A stretch of DNA of 64,000 bases, from assembly GCA_965153455.1 (NCBI GenBank), contig OZ234498.1, positions 17,608,001 through 17,672,000 on the forward strand, in the 5' to 3' direction. Below the pieces are notes generated by a model that worked only from the letters and a program-made list of their open reading frames with translations, did no database searches and was not told where the DNA came from. Below are positions 35,281 through 47,276 of the stretch, in pieces; the stretch's first letter is position 1, and each line of letters starts with the position of its first letter. Both the position numbers and the translations under genes were made by a program. Origin of the DNA: Sphagnum compactum (lineage: Eukaryota > Bryophyta > Sphagnopsida > Sphagnales).

Positions 35281-35693
35281 CGTTACGGGAGATTGTTGTG
35301 GCATTTATGTCTAATGGCTATTTGTTTTGACAAATTCTGGCTATAAATGTGTTTGTCAATTAAATGTGAAATCTGTTTTGGGATGCTCCAAGGTGACTTT
35401 TGGCTACATCACACAATTTGGGCAAATTTTTCTACCCAAAATGACCACGAAAATTTAGTCCAAACTATTACATTTTAAAAACATATTTGTCCTAACTTAA
35501 CCACATGCAAACTAATCGTTAACCCTACCACCACTTCATTATCACGATTTGTTGTAATATACTAGTGCATCTCTTTACACGTTATGTGTGATTATCAAAA
35601 ATTCTATTATATCAAATTAACAAGTGAGGATGTTAAACCCCTTGTTTCAAAAAATTAAATTATTTCTCTAAAGCAACAGAGAAAACATACAAT

Positions 35694-36312
35694 TTACAAA
35701 CATAAACTTAGTGTCATTTGATGAGTGACTAAAAGAAGGGGGAGGGGTATAAAAAAAATAAAGTAAAAAAAAATAACGTAATTGTTAATAGTAAAGGTTT
35801 TTCGCTATCCATGGGTTTATATAAAATCCATGTTTTAGGTGTATCAAAATACATTATTTTCACAAAGCGTATATAGTAAAAGCAACTGATAACGCTAGTA
35901 ACAACTCCTATTAAAACTAGTAAGTAAGCCCCACAGCCTAAAGCAACAAAAAACAAATAAAATTTACTACAAAATCCGACTAACAGGTGTATTCATGCAT
36001 ATGAAAACATAGTAATAAACAAGGTAATAGCTAAAATAGGATTGGTTTTGGCTAAAGCACCTAAAATCTGTCATATATATTTGAAACAGTTTTGACGTAA
36101 TGCTAAAATTATGGCAAATACATTGATAGTCATTAATACATAAATAAAGACACCAATTAATAACGATTGAATTCCCTCTATGGTTCCACATGAAAAATTG
36201 ATAAAAAGATAACCTACATGTCCAATAGAACTATAAGCTAAAAGTCTCTTGACTTTGTTTTGGGCCATGGCAACTAGTGCTCCTAAGATCATAGAAGCAA
36301 TGCTACAAAAAA
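35694..36312 (-). pseudogene. nad2: Nuclear copy of mitochondrial nad2 (3' part), NUMT
   Basis: The minus strand translates to the C-terminal ~205 residues of NADH dehydrogenase subunit 2, from MILGALVAMAQNKVKRLLA through GHVGYLFINFSCGTIEGIQ, GCGAYLLVLIGVVTSVIS, and RFVKIMYFDTPKTWILY, to a stop at 35694-35696. In-frame TGAs occur at 36071-36073 and 35993-35995, and a 1 nt shift near the end (about 35735) moves the last 14 codons out of frame. Around the TGAs the changes look like small compensating indels. Identity to nad2 remains high in between. No intron interrupts the fragment, although vascular-plant nad2 usually has one late in the gene. It is flanked by nuclear AT-rich DNA, so it is a non-functional insertion. 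Confidence 0.9.
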
Positions 36313-39300
36313 AGAATAGTTGTTGTGACTTTCTTTATCACTTTAGCAAGCATGCAAGGCATTAAAATGTTAAGTTTTCTCCTATATATTTTGCAATATT
36401 CATCATAAGCATCAATAACTTCACAATATGTAAACATTTACAACTTGTGCAAATTCCTTAAATCTAAATGAAGTTCAATTTTGGAAAGTTTCATGCATGT
36501 TTTTTTCAAATGAAATAGGGGTAATGCACACAAAAAATTTCAATAATTCAAAAGATAGGTGAAATTTCATGTAATATTAGTGGTGAAATAATATATTGTT
36601 GTAAATATGGAATTTTATGAAATAATCTCACCAAATGATCAACTTGTGAACTTTCTATTTACATTTTTTTTTTTGCATTGGCAATGAACCATCTTGCCAC
36701 CTAATCTCACTACCACATAAATCTAATTTTATTCATAACCACTGTGTGCATTAATAAGGATTTAATATTGTTCATCTTTGTGTATTTAAGCGCAACCCCA
36801 TTTTAGACAATTGTTGTTGTTATTTTATCACATGCGCACTCATAAATGGTGACTTGTAAGGTTAAGAATAACAAGTTGCAAGGTGAAAGGTGTAGTCAAA
36901 AGATCAATTGCAAAGAAAGAATGACAATTATAGGAGAGTGATGAGTTGCAAGGAAATAATTTTGGAGTGTGAATGAAAATAGTAGAAGAAAAATTAAGGG
37001 AAAAATGGAAGCTACAAAACAAAGAGCTATGAGATTAAACATAATGACATGTAAAATGAGAAAGAAAACCCCTTGTTATATATAGGCAAGTCATGATGAT
37101 GGGTGGTGGGTGGGCTTTGCATAAAATTCACTTATATATCAATGGTGGCCTAGGCTCCAAATTGTGACCACTAACCTTTAGAGCACAAATAATTGTTTGG
37201 GTAGCTAGATGGAGATGTTTTAAAGGACTATGTCATTTTAATTATACAAAGCCTATTGCTTATTTAAACGTGGCATCTACCACATTTTAATTTGTTTATG
37301 ACATGTCATGGGTTTCCATTGTATTATATGTTTATGGCATGTATTATGAGTGAAGTCTTACATGTTATTATTTTTAATATTATATATAATTATAGTTTTC
37401 CTAAAATCATGTACATTATACCATGCATTTATCGTCCAAGGTAAATGAAACTATGACTGTAGTAACTATGTTAGTGATGAATGACATTGTGAAATTGATA
37501 ATAATGACAACTCATGTAAATTATAACCATGACAAAATATCTTGCTACCTAGGTTGTATTGTCCTTTCAAGTAGCAAATTTATCAACAATAGTCCTAATA
37601 CTCATCCTTTTCCCAAACTCAATATTGAAAATTCAAACTCCATTGTCACCAAATTCATACAAGCACAAGCAAGTCTACCACAAAACTAAACTAGAATATT
37701 AAACCACCAAAATAACAGTGTTAAACTTTCTTTGAAAGACATGTGATGATCACATTGATTGAGTGAAGTGGGTTCCCTATTATATGTACCATGAATTTAT
37801 GTGGGAAGGTTTCAATGTCAGCATTTGATTATGCATGGACAAAAAACTAGAGTGCATGCAATACCAATATAAAATATTACATTGTCTTATTTATGGCACA
37901 TTCCAAAACTTACTTTTGTTAATTATGGCATTTAAAACTAAATGTGTCATTACCTAGTGTCAAATTGCAATTTGTGTCTACTATATGCCATGATAAATGT
38001 CAAATATTCATAATTGATGAAACCACATAGTTTACCTCACATAAATGTCATGAACATCAACTTTTTGTGTGATTGAAATCATTTTCTTTTATAATGACAT
38101 CAAGACTTATGTCTAGTTTTACATTATAAGAAATTATGATCAATTTTTATATAGGTTGTAAATTAAAGTATGTACATAAAATACCATCAAATCAACCCTA
38201 ACATCATATTTTTCCATTTTGATTGTTTGAAAATATATTGAATTGGCAAGTATGATCCTTTCAAATTGGAGTTGTGCAAATAAAAGGCTAATAAACACTC
38301 ACTTATTAACCTTTCATTTGCACACCTCCAATTTGTTGTACAAGGTTATTCATCACCATCTTTAACAAGATTTAATAAGTGATTGCACACACTCAATTGA
38401 TTTGCAAAATGTAATCAAACTAACCACCTTTGAACCTGTATGAAATGATTGTTTGGTAAATTTTTATGAAAATATAGGTAATAATAACCTTGTTGTTTGC
38501 AATGCAAAAAAATTGAGCTCTAATTGATAGTGTACCTTCACTCAAGGAAGATGAATCGGCAAAAATGCCCATGTTCCTTCAACATGTTGGCACAACTATT
38601 GTGGCCTATCATTGCATGGTGATGAGTGAACGATTGGTGGTGTTGAAGTGTGAGCAATACCATATTTGTCACAAAGACCTCATTTGGTGTCCTTTGAAAC
38701 TTGTTTTAACAAAACATAAAATTAATGTCATGGTTTAGTTAGAGGATGGAAACAACATAAATAAACCTTGCAATCTTGTTTGAATTATTTTAGCATGATT
38801 TTTGTCTTATATTTGCCCACACCCCGTGTAAAAATGCCAATGAGTTTTAACAACTTGTCATAGGCTAACCATACTGGCAAAGGTTCTTGAACCTCTCACA
38901 AACATTGCCTTTCAACCTAAAGTTGATCCCACTCAACTTTAATTTTTTTCATTCAATCAATTGTTTTCTTTTCATTATGTGTTTGCCTTGCTTGGGGGTT
39001 GTTCAAGATATGAACGTTCATGGATTAATGGTCTTGTTGCCTTGATCCCTTAGGACAATTGAATGGATGCTTAGATTTGCCCACCTCCATGCAAAGACCA
39101 TGTGTTTTGTTAGATTTTGACAACAAAACCATTTAATTGTATAGTGGTCAATGTATGCATCAAGCTTACAAATCCATCTTGAACCTTCATGAACCCATGC
39201 AACTTCCTCCATCATGTTTTTGGGCAAGATTTTTCCATGATCACCTTCAATGTCATGAGAAGCTTCATTAGGTGGAGGCTCAACCCCTACATCCAAGTTT

Positions 39301-42300
39301 ACAAACAATCATAACAACATCATAGTTTTAAAAATGTGAATATTATACATAATTCCCCTAGCACCACAACAATCAAAACAAAAAGGGGACAAGCTTGAAA
39401 CTCCCAAACAATGATAACAAAGGTTTTTCTCTCACCATTGTCAAAAAGCTTCGAACTCTCCTAACAAACAATAAAAAAGAAGAGAGAATTTTGAATTCCG
39501 TTGACAATAACAAAAAGAAGGAGAAGAATCACATAAGAAGTTTTTCTTTTGCAACGTCAAGGAAAAAAAAGATTACTAAAAAAAAAACCTTCTTGGCAAC
39601 AAGTTTTTCTTTTTTTACAATAAGAAACACCCAAAACAAAATCAAATAAAACAAAAAAGACAAAAAAAAATATGTATTTTCTTTTCTTCAATGGTGACGG
39701 TAGCAATGATGGTAACTTACAAAACAAAGAAGAAGGAAACAAAAAACGAGAAGAAACTTGAAAAGGGGTTGGAGCTTGCTTAAAACATTGGGGAATTTTA
39801 AAAGAAAAAACAAAAGAAAAGATAAGGAGGGGGGGCACATGACAAATGCAACTAGCCAAAAGGAATGGGGCATCAATTTTATTTTGTATCGCTTGGATGG
39901 AAAATAAACCCAACCACCCCAATGGCTATTAGAGTTGGGTTTCATCCCAAAAGAGGAAAATCCCAATTGGTGTAGTCATAGGGGCTAGGTCACTCATGCC
40001 CACAATTCAAAAGCTTAAAGTTTTAACACTTCAATAGAATCCATTGAGATGAGGACATTGGAAAGTATGGGTTGATTGTTGGTTTTCATCAAAGCAATAT
40101 TCAACCCATAAGGCCTTGTTAGTCTCTACAAAACCTATAGGTAGGTTCTTTGTCCAACTCAACACCAATTTGAAACCCCATGAGTTGATTAACCCATCTT
40201 TGGACCCTAGTTGATAGCTAGCCATTTTCTCAAACAATGGGCTAGGATTGGCCATGATTGCTTCTTCAAGTGTCAAAAACTTCAAAAACTTTTGAATTTG
40301 GCAATGTGAACTCCAATACATTTTGGGGTTAGGAAATTATATGAACATGTGCCACTTTAGTGAAAGATAAAGAAACACAAACACCATAAAAGGGAAGAAG
40401 AAGGCAATACAAAGATGTAAAATACACAAGGTCCAATATGCAATGATATTTGGATTAAACATAACGACATTTATATGCAACAATTTTTTATATTCCTTCA
40501 CATGAGATAATATTGCAATGTAAACCCAAAACATGCAAGAAGGAAATCAAATGAATGCATAGCCTAATGGTAGTAGGGGACAAAATAAATCCAACCAACC
40601 TTTTCTTTATTAGCAAAATTTTGACCCAAAAGAAAAATTAAAAATTAAAAAAATTAAAAAAATACAATTTTGGAGCTTTTCAAGAGTTAGAGATGAGGGT
40701 GGAGGGGGGGGATAGTAAAAGCTTTTTCATATTTGGTTTCCATTGTGTAGCTCAAAAATTATTGAAGGATGATTAAAGGCTTTTGTACTTCATATTTGGC
40801 TAAATCTTCCTAGGGATGATGGACCACTTTTTCTTCATCTTTCTATTGATGATTGCCACTTTTGTTTGGGCTACAAACCAAAAATTCCTGTAAAGAAACA
40901 AGCGGTGTGTCATAATACTATGGGCCTTGCCATTTACACTTTCTTAAGGCAAAAGAAGAATTATATAATAAAAACTCAAATATATTTCACCATGCAAAAA
41001 ATTATAATCTTCAAAAAAATCCTCTTAAAAAAAAAACCCAAATCCTTCAAGATATTATATAACTCTATAATAACTAATCTCAAGTTTCAACACAAGCCCA
41101 AAATATCATCATCTTTCAAAAATCGTCCTATAAAAACAGACATATATACATGGGCCGCCAATTTCACACTAATTATATTATTTTTCGAAATGTTGAAATT
41201 TTTTCAAAAATTATTTCTTCCAAATCAAAAAATTATTGTGAAGCATATATAAGTGAATATGGAAGAATATTCCATTTGTTGAAATGAAAATTTCAAAATT
41301 AATTAATTAATTAATTATTCAACGGACATGTGTTGAAAATGAATGGCCAAGGTACTACTACTACGGTATATCCTTCCTTGCCTTGCCTTGGTAGTGAACT
41401 CAACTGCATTTCCCTTGAGCTACTACTATACTTTAATGGTGAATCTAAACATAATATCCTTGCCTTGGTACTACTGAACCCAACTGCACTGCAAAAATGG
41501 TGGGACCTATTACAAGTCCTTCGGGAAACAAGCTGCCAACCAAAAAAGAACCAAAAAGGAAGTAATAATTGGACATGGGTGCTCATGTTCAGACTCAGCA
41601 AAGGGAAGGGATATGCATGACATGTTTGAAGCCTTCGCTACGTAGCCTAAGTCAATCCAGACAAGCCTAAGTCAGTCAATCCAGACAACTCCGTGATTGA
41701 CTCAACAACAAGGCATCACAAACACGCTGGCCTTGCCAATAAATAAGATGTTGTACATCTACTTACTTACTGTGTCCACACTCTGAACACCCAAAAAACA
41801 TCAAGTTCCAATCTAAAGAGTCTTAAAACACTTTCACCAAAGAAACCAGTTCTAATAAGGTAAAGCTTCCAAAAGTTGGATCCAATGCGATAGTCCTTAT
41901 CCCACACAAAGACCGGGCCCAACAACAAAAGATGCTTTGCAGGTTTTTTCAGTGCAATAAAAGGCATTATTAAGTTACTTTGTTGAAAAAAGAAATAAAG
42001 AAAAAAATAAAGAAAAAATAAAGAAAAATAAAAAGTGATTGGAAAACACAAGAACATCTTTCTTGACTTTGAAGTCATATGATATCATCTCATATATATC
42101 ATTGATATGTAAGAAAGTTTCAACTTGGTTGTGTAGAGTGTGAACACGGTAATATATAGTCCATATATTTTACCATCCCCAACTTATGTTTTATGGGTGG
42201 TGTGAAAAAGGGCTCGTTCATGAACCCTAATCCCTAACACCCTTAATTAAAACCTAAACCTTAAAAGTTTGAGTTAACCTTTGTAGTGAGTGACTCATGA

Positions 42301-43980
42301 AGAGATACCACCACATACACACGAGGTAAATAAAGTTTTGGTCAAGTACTTTACAAGTACTCAACCTTTTTGTAATACACACAAGATCTTCTAGTTTGGA
42401 AGATTATATATTGTAATCTTTTACCTTGGAAACTTATGAAGCATAATCTTCTTTGTTTGGAAGGTTATGACTAGTGTTGAATATTTCTTCCTATTTGCTC
42501 TTGGTTTTTGTTATTTTAAATTTATTAATTTTTTTTTTTAAGGTGTGGGTTTGAGTTCGGTTCTTTGAAATTCTAAACCCTTTGGGTTTTGGTTCTACCA
42601 CATTAATTTGAAAACCTTTGGGCTCAATTCGAAAATCAGGTTTACTTCCATGTACACATTAGAGATATCCGTAACGTCAGGAAAAGAGAGGGTACTCGTG
42701 CCGTCTTTTCCTGAGCCTTGAATGCTAATTTACATTTTGATGGTTTCCTGAGTTTCACCCTGTCTTTCTTTTTTCCTAAGCGCCTCCACTGCTGCTACAT
42801 AGATTTTCACTGCTCCTACCTGTACAGCTCCCTATAATTCCTCTTGTGCCAATTCCAACAAGAGGGGTGTCAACTTATTAGCTCGTGATCACAAGAATTA
42901 GGGCGACTTTAGACGAGATTCCGAGGTTCAGGGATCAATGAATTCAAGCAATCTTATTGGTAGAAAGCTTTAAATTGGTCCCAAGGCCTTTAGACAAGGG
43001 TCGAAGACTAAAAGGTGGCAAATTGAGGCTAAACCCACATGGCACCTGTTTTGGAGGGAAAATCAATTGGTTCAGACCAAAAAACAGTGCAAAAAGGAGA
43101 GCTCCTGATTTGGAGAACCAAGAATCAGGCTATGGACCAAGGTACAATCCAACTCAAGGATTCAATTTGTTTCAAATCAGTCCAAATTGGTTCCTAGGAA
43201 ATTGGACCCTGGATCCTCGTGTAAAGTGGGCCTTAGACCCATGAAGTTAACACTCCACACCGGATACTCTCATAACAATGGTTACGATGTTACGACTAAT
43301 GTTGAGCAATTCTTAAAATGAGGGATAAATACCCATCGGTTATCAACCTGGGTACACACACACATACCTACGGATTTTTAAAAAAAAATTGATTCGTAAC
43401 TGCAATTCTCTACCCAAAAAAAAATCTAAAAAACTCAAAGAACTGGACAAAGGACCATCAGCTTTTGATTGTTTCTTTACTTGTTTTCTAAAGGAAGATA
43501 TCAAAGTTGGAAAGTTGAAGACTATTTAACAAATTATAACACCTTTTGTGTAAAGAAATGCATCTTTTTATTTACATAGTAAAAGACATTGGAGCCCTTG
43601 CAAATTTCTCACTCATAATAGTTGGCATTGGCTACTTATTACTTACTACTACCTACCTTGACTCTTCCTCCCTCAAGTGGCCGGCCTAAGATTTATTCTC
43701 TCTCTCTCTCTTGCTTGGGTTCACAACTCTTTTATCTCCTCAAAACTTGAAAGGAATCCGACCCAACAATCAAACACCCAACAATGTTGATTCATGTTTC
43801 TCACAGAAGTGAGTGTTTTTTTGTTTTTATTTAGGGTTAGGAAGAAAGACAAAATTTGGTTCATCTTAACCCATCAAAAGAAACAAAAGTTATATATATA
43901 TATATATAATTATTTAATTTTTAATTTTTTTTTTGTGAAATGTATTACTCCTTTAAGTCACCAATTTATGTCACCAAGAT
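36313..43980. other. AT-rich intergenic region, decayed repeats
   Basis: No gene is supported. Minus-strand frames at 39018-39308 and 40031-40321 and a plus-strand frame at 40866-41252 are open for about 95-130 codons. They do not match a family I recognise and may be relics of transposable elements or chance in AT-rich DNA. Short duplications occur near 41340-41490 (CCTTGCCTTGGTA) and 41645-41690 (CCTAAGTCA, AATCCAGACAA). Confidence 0.55.
42548..42672. repeat. Dispersed repeat related to 55083-55210
   Basis: GTTTGAG...AATTCTAAACC.TTTGG.TTTTGGTTCTACCACATT...AATTTGAAAAC and a later GATGTACACA/CATGTACACATTAGA block are shared, in order, with 55083-55210. Both sit in repeat-rich DNA and may be fragments of the same LTR-type element. 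Divergence is considerable. Confidence 0.55.
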
Positions 43981-43984
43981 AGAT

Positions 43985-44226
43985 GATGATCCACTCATTT
44001 CATGACCCTTTGTTTTTTTAAAGGAATTTTTTCATGGTGAGTGAGTGAGTGAGTTTCATGATTTTTCCAACCAACTTCAAAAGAAGTCACAATAAACGCA
44101 ACGACATGATCTCTTCTTAGTATGTTTGTGTTTGAGATTCTACGAAATGATCCAACCAATTTCATCATTTTTTCCTCAACCAACCACCTCAATAGAAATT
44201 GGGAATCATGATTTATTTGATTTTCC

Positions 44227-44261
<35 letters not shown>

Positions 44262-44610
44262 TATATCATAGATTCAATGACATACATGATCCACCAAATT
44301 TCATGATTTATTAGGGTTCATGATTTTGCCAATGAGTTCCTACCCATGATAGAGCTTGGTTAAAAAAAGACGGTGGTAGGTTAAGTTAGATCTCATTTCC
44401 ACACATACGTGTGTGAAATGATCCACCAATTTCATGATATTTTGTTGTTGTTGTTTTTTTTCCCCCTCCTTTTTACTTTTTCACGACTCATGATTTTTTT
44501 CCAACCAACTTCAATAGAACAAGTTGGGTAATAATAAAACCTCGGCTTTATTTGATGTCCATGAGTATGTGTGAGTGACCGATCAACAACAAAACCTTCA
44601 ACTTCAAAAT
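43985..44610. repeat. Degenerate tandem array, ~130-160 bp units, four copies
   Basis: TGATCCA(C/A)..AATTTCATGA recurs at about 43987, 44148, 44287 and 44419. It is often followed by CCAACCAACTTCAATAGAA and a GTGTGTG or TATGTGTG block. A pure (GT)n of about 13 units lies at 44233-44258. Each unit is heavily diverged. Confidence 0.65.
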
Positions 44611-45010
44611 GAAGGAAGGGTTGCACCGTCATGAATTTTTCACTAACTTTTTTTTTAAAATTATTTTTCAAAAACCTTTTTTAAAAAGATTAAAAAAAAA
44701 CTTTTTTCTTTTCTTTTTTTGCTTTACCAACACATGGTAAGAAAATGCTTATTATTATGTGTTCAGTCACCAGCCTACTTACCCTTTTTAAAGTCTTTGA
44801 AATGTGTTAAGTAGTAATAAGTACTCTACCCATTGTGCAACAACAAGGTGTATAAAACAAGAAAACAAATAGGATGAAATATGATAAAATGGATGAAAAA
44901 TAAAGGGGTGTGTTGTGGATGAAGGTGGGATGTAATATGTATGGTGTGTGTGGTTCAACTAACTCGGGCCTCCTCCTAAAAGGAGGCAAATGGTTTTGGC
45001 AATTGGAACA

Positions 45011-45222
45011 AGAAGCAACAAGCACACCATCCATCCATCTATCCATCCACTGGCAGCAACGAGCGCACCATCCATCCATCCATCCATCTATCGATCCATT
45101 CACCCACTGGCAGCAACAAGTGCACCATCCATCCATCCATCCATCTATTCATCCATTCATCCACTGGCAGCAACAAGCACACCATCCATCCATCCATCTG
45201 CCCATCCATTCATCCACTGGAT
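45011..45222. repeat. 57 bp minisatellite rich in CCAT
   Basis: TGGCAGCAAC starts units at 45051, 45108 and 45165, a period of 57 bp, with (CCAT)n between. A truncated unit precedes at about 45011. Plus-strand open frames across it (His/Pro/Ser-rich) are products of the repeat. Confidence 0.9.
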
Positions 45223-45327
45223 GCCTGTTATTATGACTCAGTTTTGGTTATTAGTTAGGTAGGTAGTAAAAAAAAATTGGTAACTGAGAGAGCTAACCAC
45301 CCTGGTTGTACAGTAGTGAACCCAGTT

Positions 45328-45386
45328 CTCATCCATCCATCAATTCATCCATCCATCCATCCTTCCTTCCTTCCTTCCTTCCTTTC
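45328..45386. repeat. (CCAT)n-(CCTT)n microsatellite
   Basis: Pure CCAT units run into CCTT units. A (GGGA)n stretch follows at about 45440-45465. Confidence 0.95.
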
Positions 45387-45779
45387 TTCATGCTGCACTG
45401 GCGATGGTTGTCCGTTGCAGGCGGGCAGGCAGTCCTGTCGGAGGGAGGGAGGGAGGGAGGAAGGGACGACTGCGTCGTCCTTGACGCGCAAATCCGACTG
45501 GGAGTTGTTGCGGAGGAGCTTCTTCACAAATGATGGAGGTCAGTTGAATTGGGTAGCTCTGAAGCTGGAGTTGGTTTTTTCCAGTAAACCACCCAACCCC
45601 TCCATTGGAAGAAGGAAGAGAGAGTCAGGACACACAGAGAGATTCATGTCCGGGAGTGTGGCACAGATCTTGGTGGGTATAGCTCTTGCTCGCAGGGTAC
45701 AGTGCACTGAGCCCAACAACAACAACAACAACAACAGCAAGCTCTGGTGGTAAGAAAGAGCTGAGAGAGAGTGATGAGA

Positions 45780-47210
45780 GAGTACACTCAGTGGGGGGGG
45801 ACTGACTGTCTTCTTTACCTTCTTCTTCTTCTTCTTCTTCTTCTTCTTCGTGTTGTGTTGTGAAGTTTTTCTTTTTCTCCTCTGCAATCTCATAATAGAT
45901 TTAGATGGTGATGATGGGTACCCATCATACACTTACCCGTTGTTCCTTTGGTTTTTTTTTTTTTTGGGGTTCCTTTTTTGTTGTTCTTCTTCCTGCATTT
46001 TTGGCTGCTGTGATGATGGTGATGATGATTATGATAATGGTCTTCTCTTTTTAGGGTTGATGAGAAGGTGTTTTTCTGTGAAGAAACCTTGTGTTTCTGC
46101 TGCCTTTTTAGCAGCAGCAATGAACTGTTTCTTGTGCAACAACAAACCACCCCTCGTGTGGACTGTCATGACAAGAAGATTTAGATTCATGTAGAATTGA
46201 TAATCTTTGGTTTCCCCAAGATGTTGTTGGCATGTTGGTGTTTTTGTTAGTGTCTTGAGAGTCTCTAGCATCTGAGGATTGCCAGGACAAGAAGATCTAG
46301 ATTCATGTGGTTGATCATTTTTGGTTTCCCCAAGATGCTGTTGCCCATCATGTGGGGTGTGTTTTTGTTGATGTCTTGAGAGTCTCTAGCAGCATCTCTC
46401 ACTTGTCAAAGCTTAGTACCCTTTTGCCACAACTGTTGTGTACACCCCCAATTCTGACATTCTCATTGTTGTTGTTTTCCCTTGATTTGATTGCTTTGGC
46501 AAATCTATGACATCCTTTTTGAAAAATTTCTGCTGCAATCAACATAATGCAGTTTAGTTCACCATTTTCTGCCAGTTGCTCCTCCATCCACTTGTGATGA
46601 TTTAACAGTTTACCGTTTATTTATTTTGGTAGAGAGGTCTACTACTAAGCTATTGATAATTCTGTGTGATCAGGTATGAACTTTTGGGTACCTTCAGAAG
46701 GTCACAGATTTGGCAGATCTGGTTGCTGTCAGATCCTGTTACACGTGCATTTGCTGATCTGCAGAGTTGTGGATATGATAATTCATTAGTGTTGGAAATA
46801 GTTGCCTTGTTAGAATTCAATGATGCAGCAGACCATGATCTTGAAATCTGAAACCTTGGCACCTGCAACTTTGGAATAATGAAATTTGGAGTGATGTTTG
46901 TTGAGTAGGTCATGCCTGGCTCTCTTTCTATCTCTCACTCATTGCTGGCAGATTTGTTTTTTGGTTATCCTTTGGCAGGTTGTGAATCCAGAATGGGGTT
47001 GGTAATTTCAAGCCTCTTGCCAGAACCTTTTCTATTTCAGGATGTGCTCAATGTGAGCATAAGGAAACTGAAATGAGTCCAGAACACATTGGGTGTCATC
47101 ACAAAAGTGCTGCTCCCATTTCTATAGCACACTCAAATTGGTTGTGAAGGAGTGTTGTTGTATAGCAGCAGCAGCAGCAGCAGTCATTTGTTATAATTGT
47201 TGATGACAGC
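45780..47210 (+). promoter_or_regulatory. Putative promoter and leader of the RING-H2 gene
   Basis: Begins with a (CTT)n run at about 45820-45850 and has pyrimidine-rich, leader-like sequence up to the ATG, probably with intron(s) in the leader. Within it is a ~116 bp tandem duplication at 46164-46395. A (CAG)n run is at 47165-47183. An upstream ATG at 47202 opens a 24-codon frame that overlaps the main start out of frame. Confidence 0.4.
46164..46395. repeat. Tandem duplication, ~116 bp, two copies
   Basis: ACAAGAAGAT..TAGATTCATGT at 46171 recurs at 46287. TTTGGTTTCCCCAAGATG and GTCTTGAGAGTCTCTAGCA are also repeated in order. The copies have diverged moderately. Confidence 0.9.
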
Positions 47211-47276
47211 ATGGATTCGAGAAGAAGGGGTGCTCATCATCCAGTCATGGGAGGGAGTCGTCATTGGCCTTCAATA
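47202..47276 (+). promoter_or_regulatory. uORF overlapping the RING-H2 start codon
   Basis: ATG at 47202 begins a 24-residue frame ending at a TAG at 47274-47276, in a different frame from the main ATG at 47211. If the mRNA includes it, ribosomes starting there would bypass the main start. Confidence 0.5.

Noticed and set aside
35694-36312. Functional nuclear nad2
   Set aside because: Two in-frame stops and a late frameshift, with no targeting sequence; it is a pseudogene.
44807-45262. His/Pro/Ser-rich frames on both strands
   Set aside because: They translate the CCAT minisatellite; repeat length keeps frames open by chance.
45277-45753. 158-codon plus-strand frame before the RING-H2 gene
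   Set aside because: Built from CCAT/CCTT and Asn repeats; no domain and no conserved splice partner.
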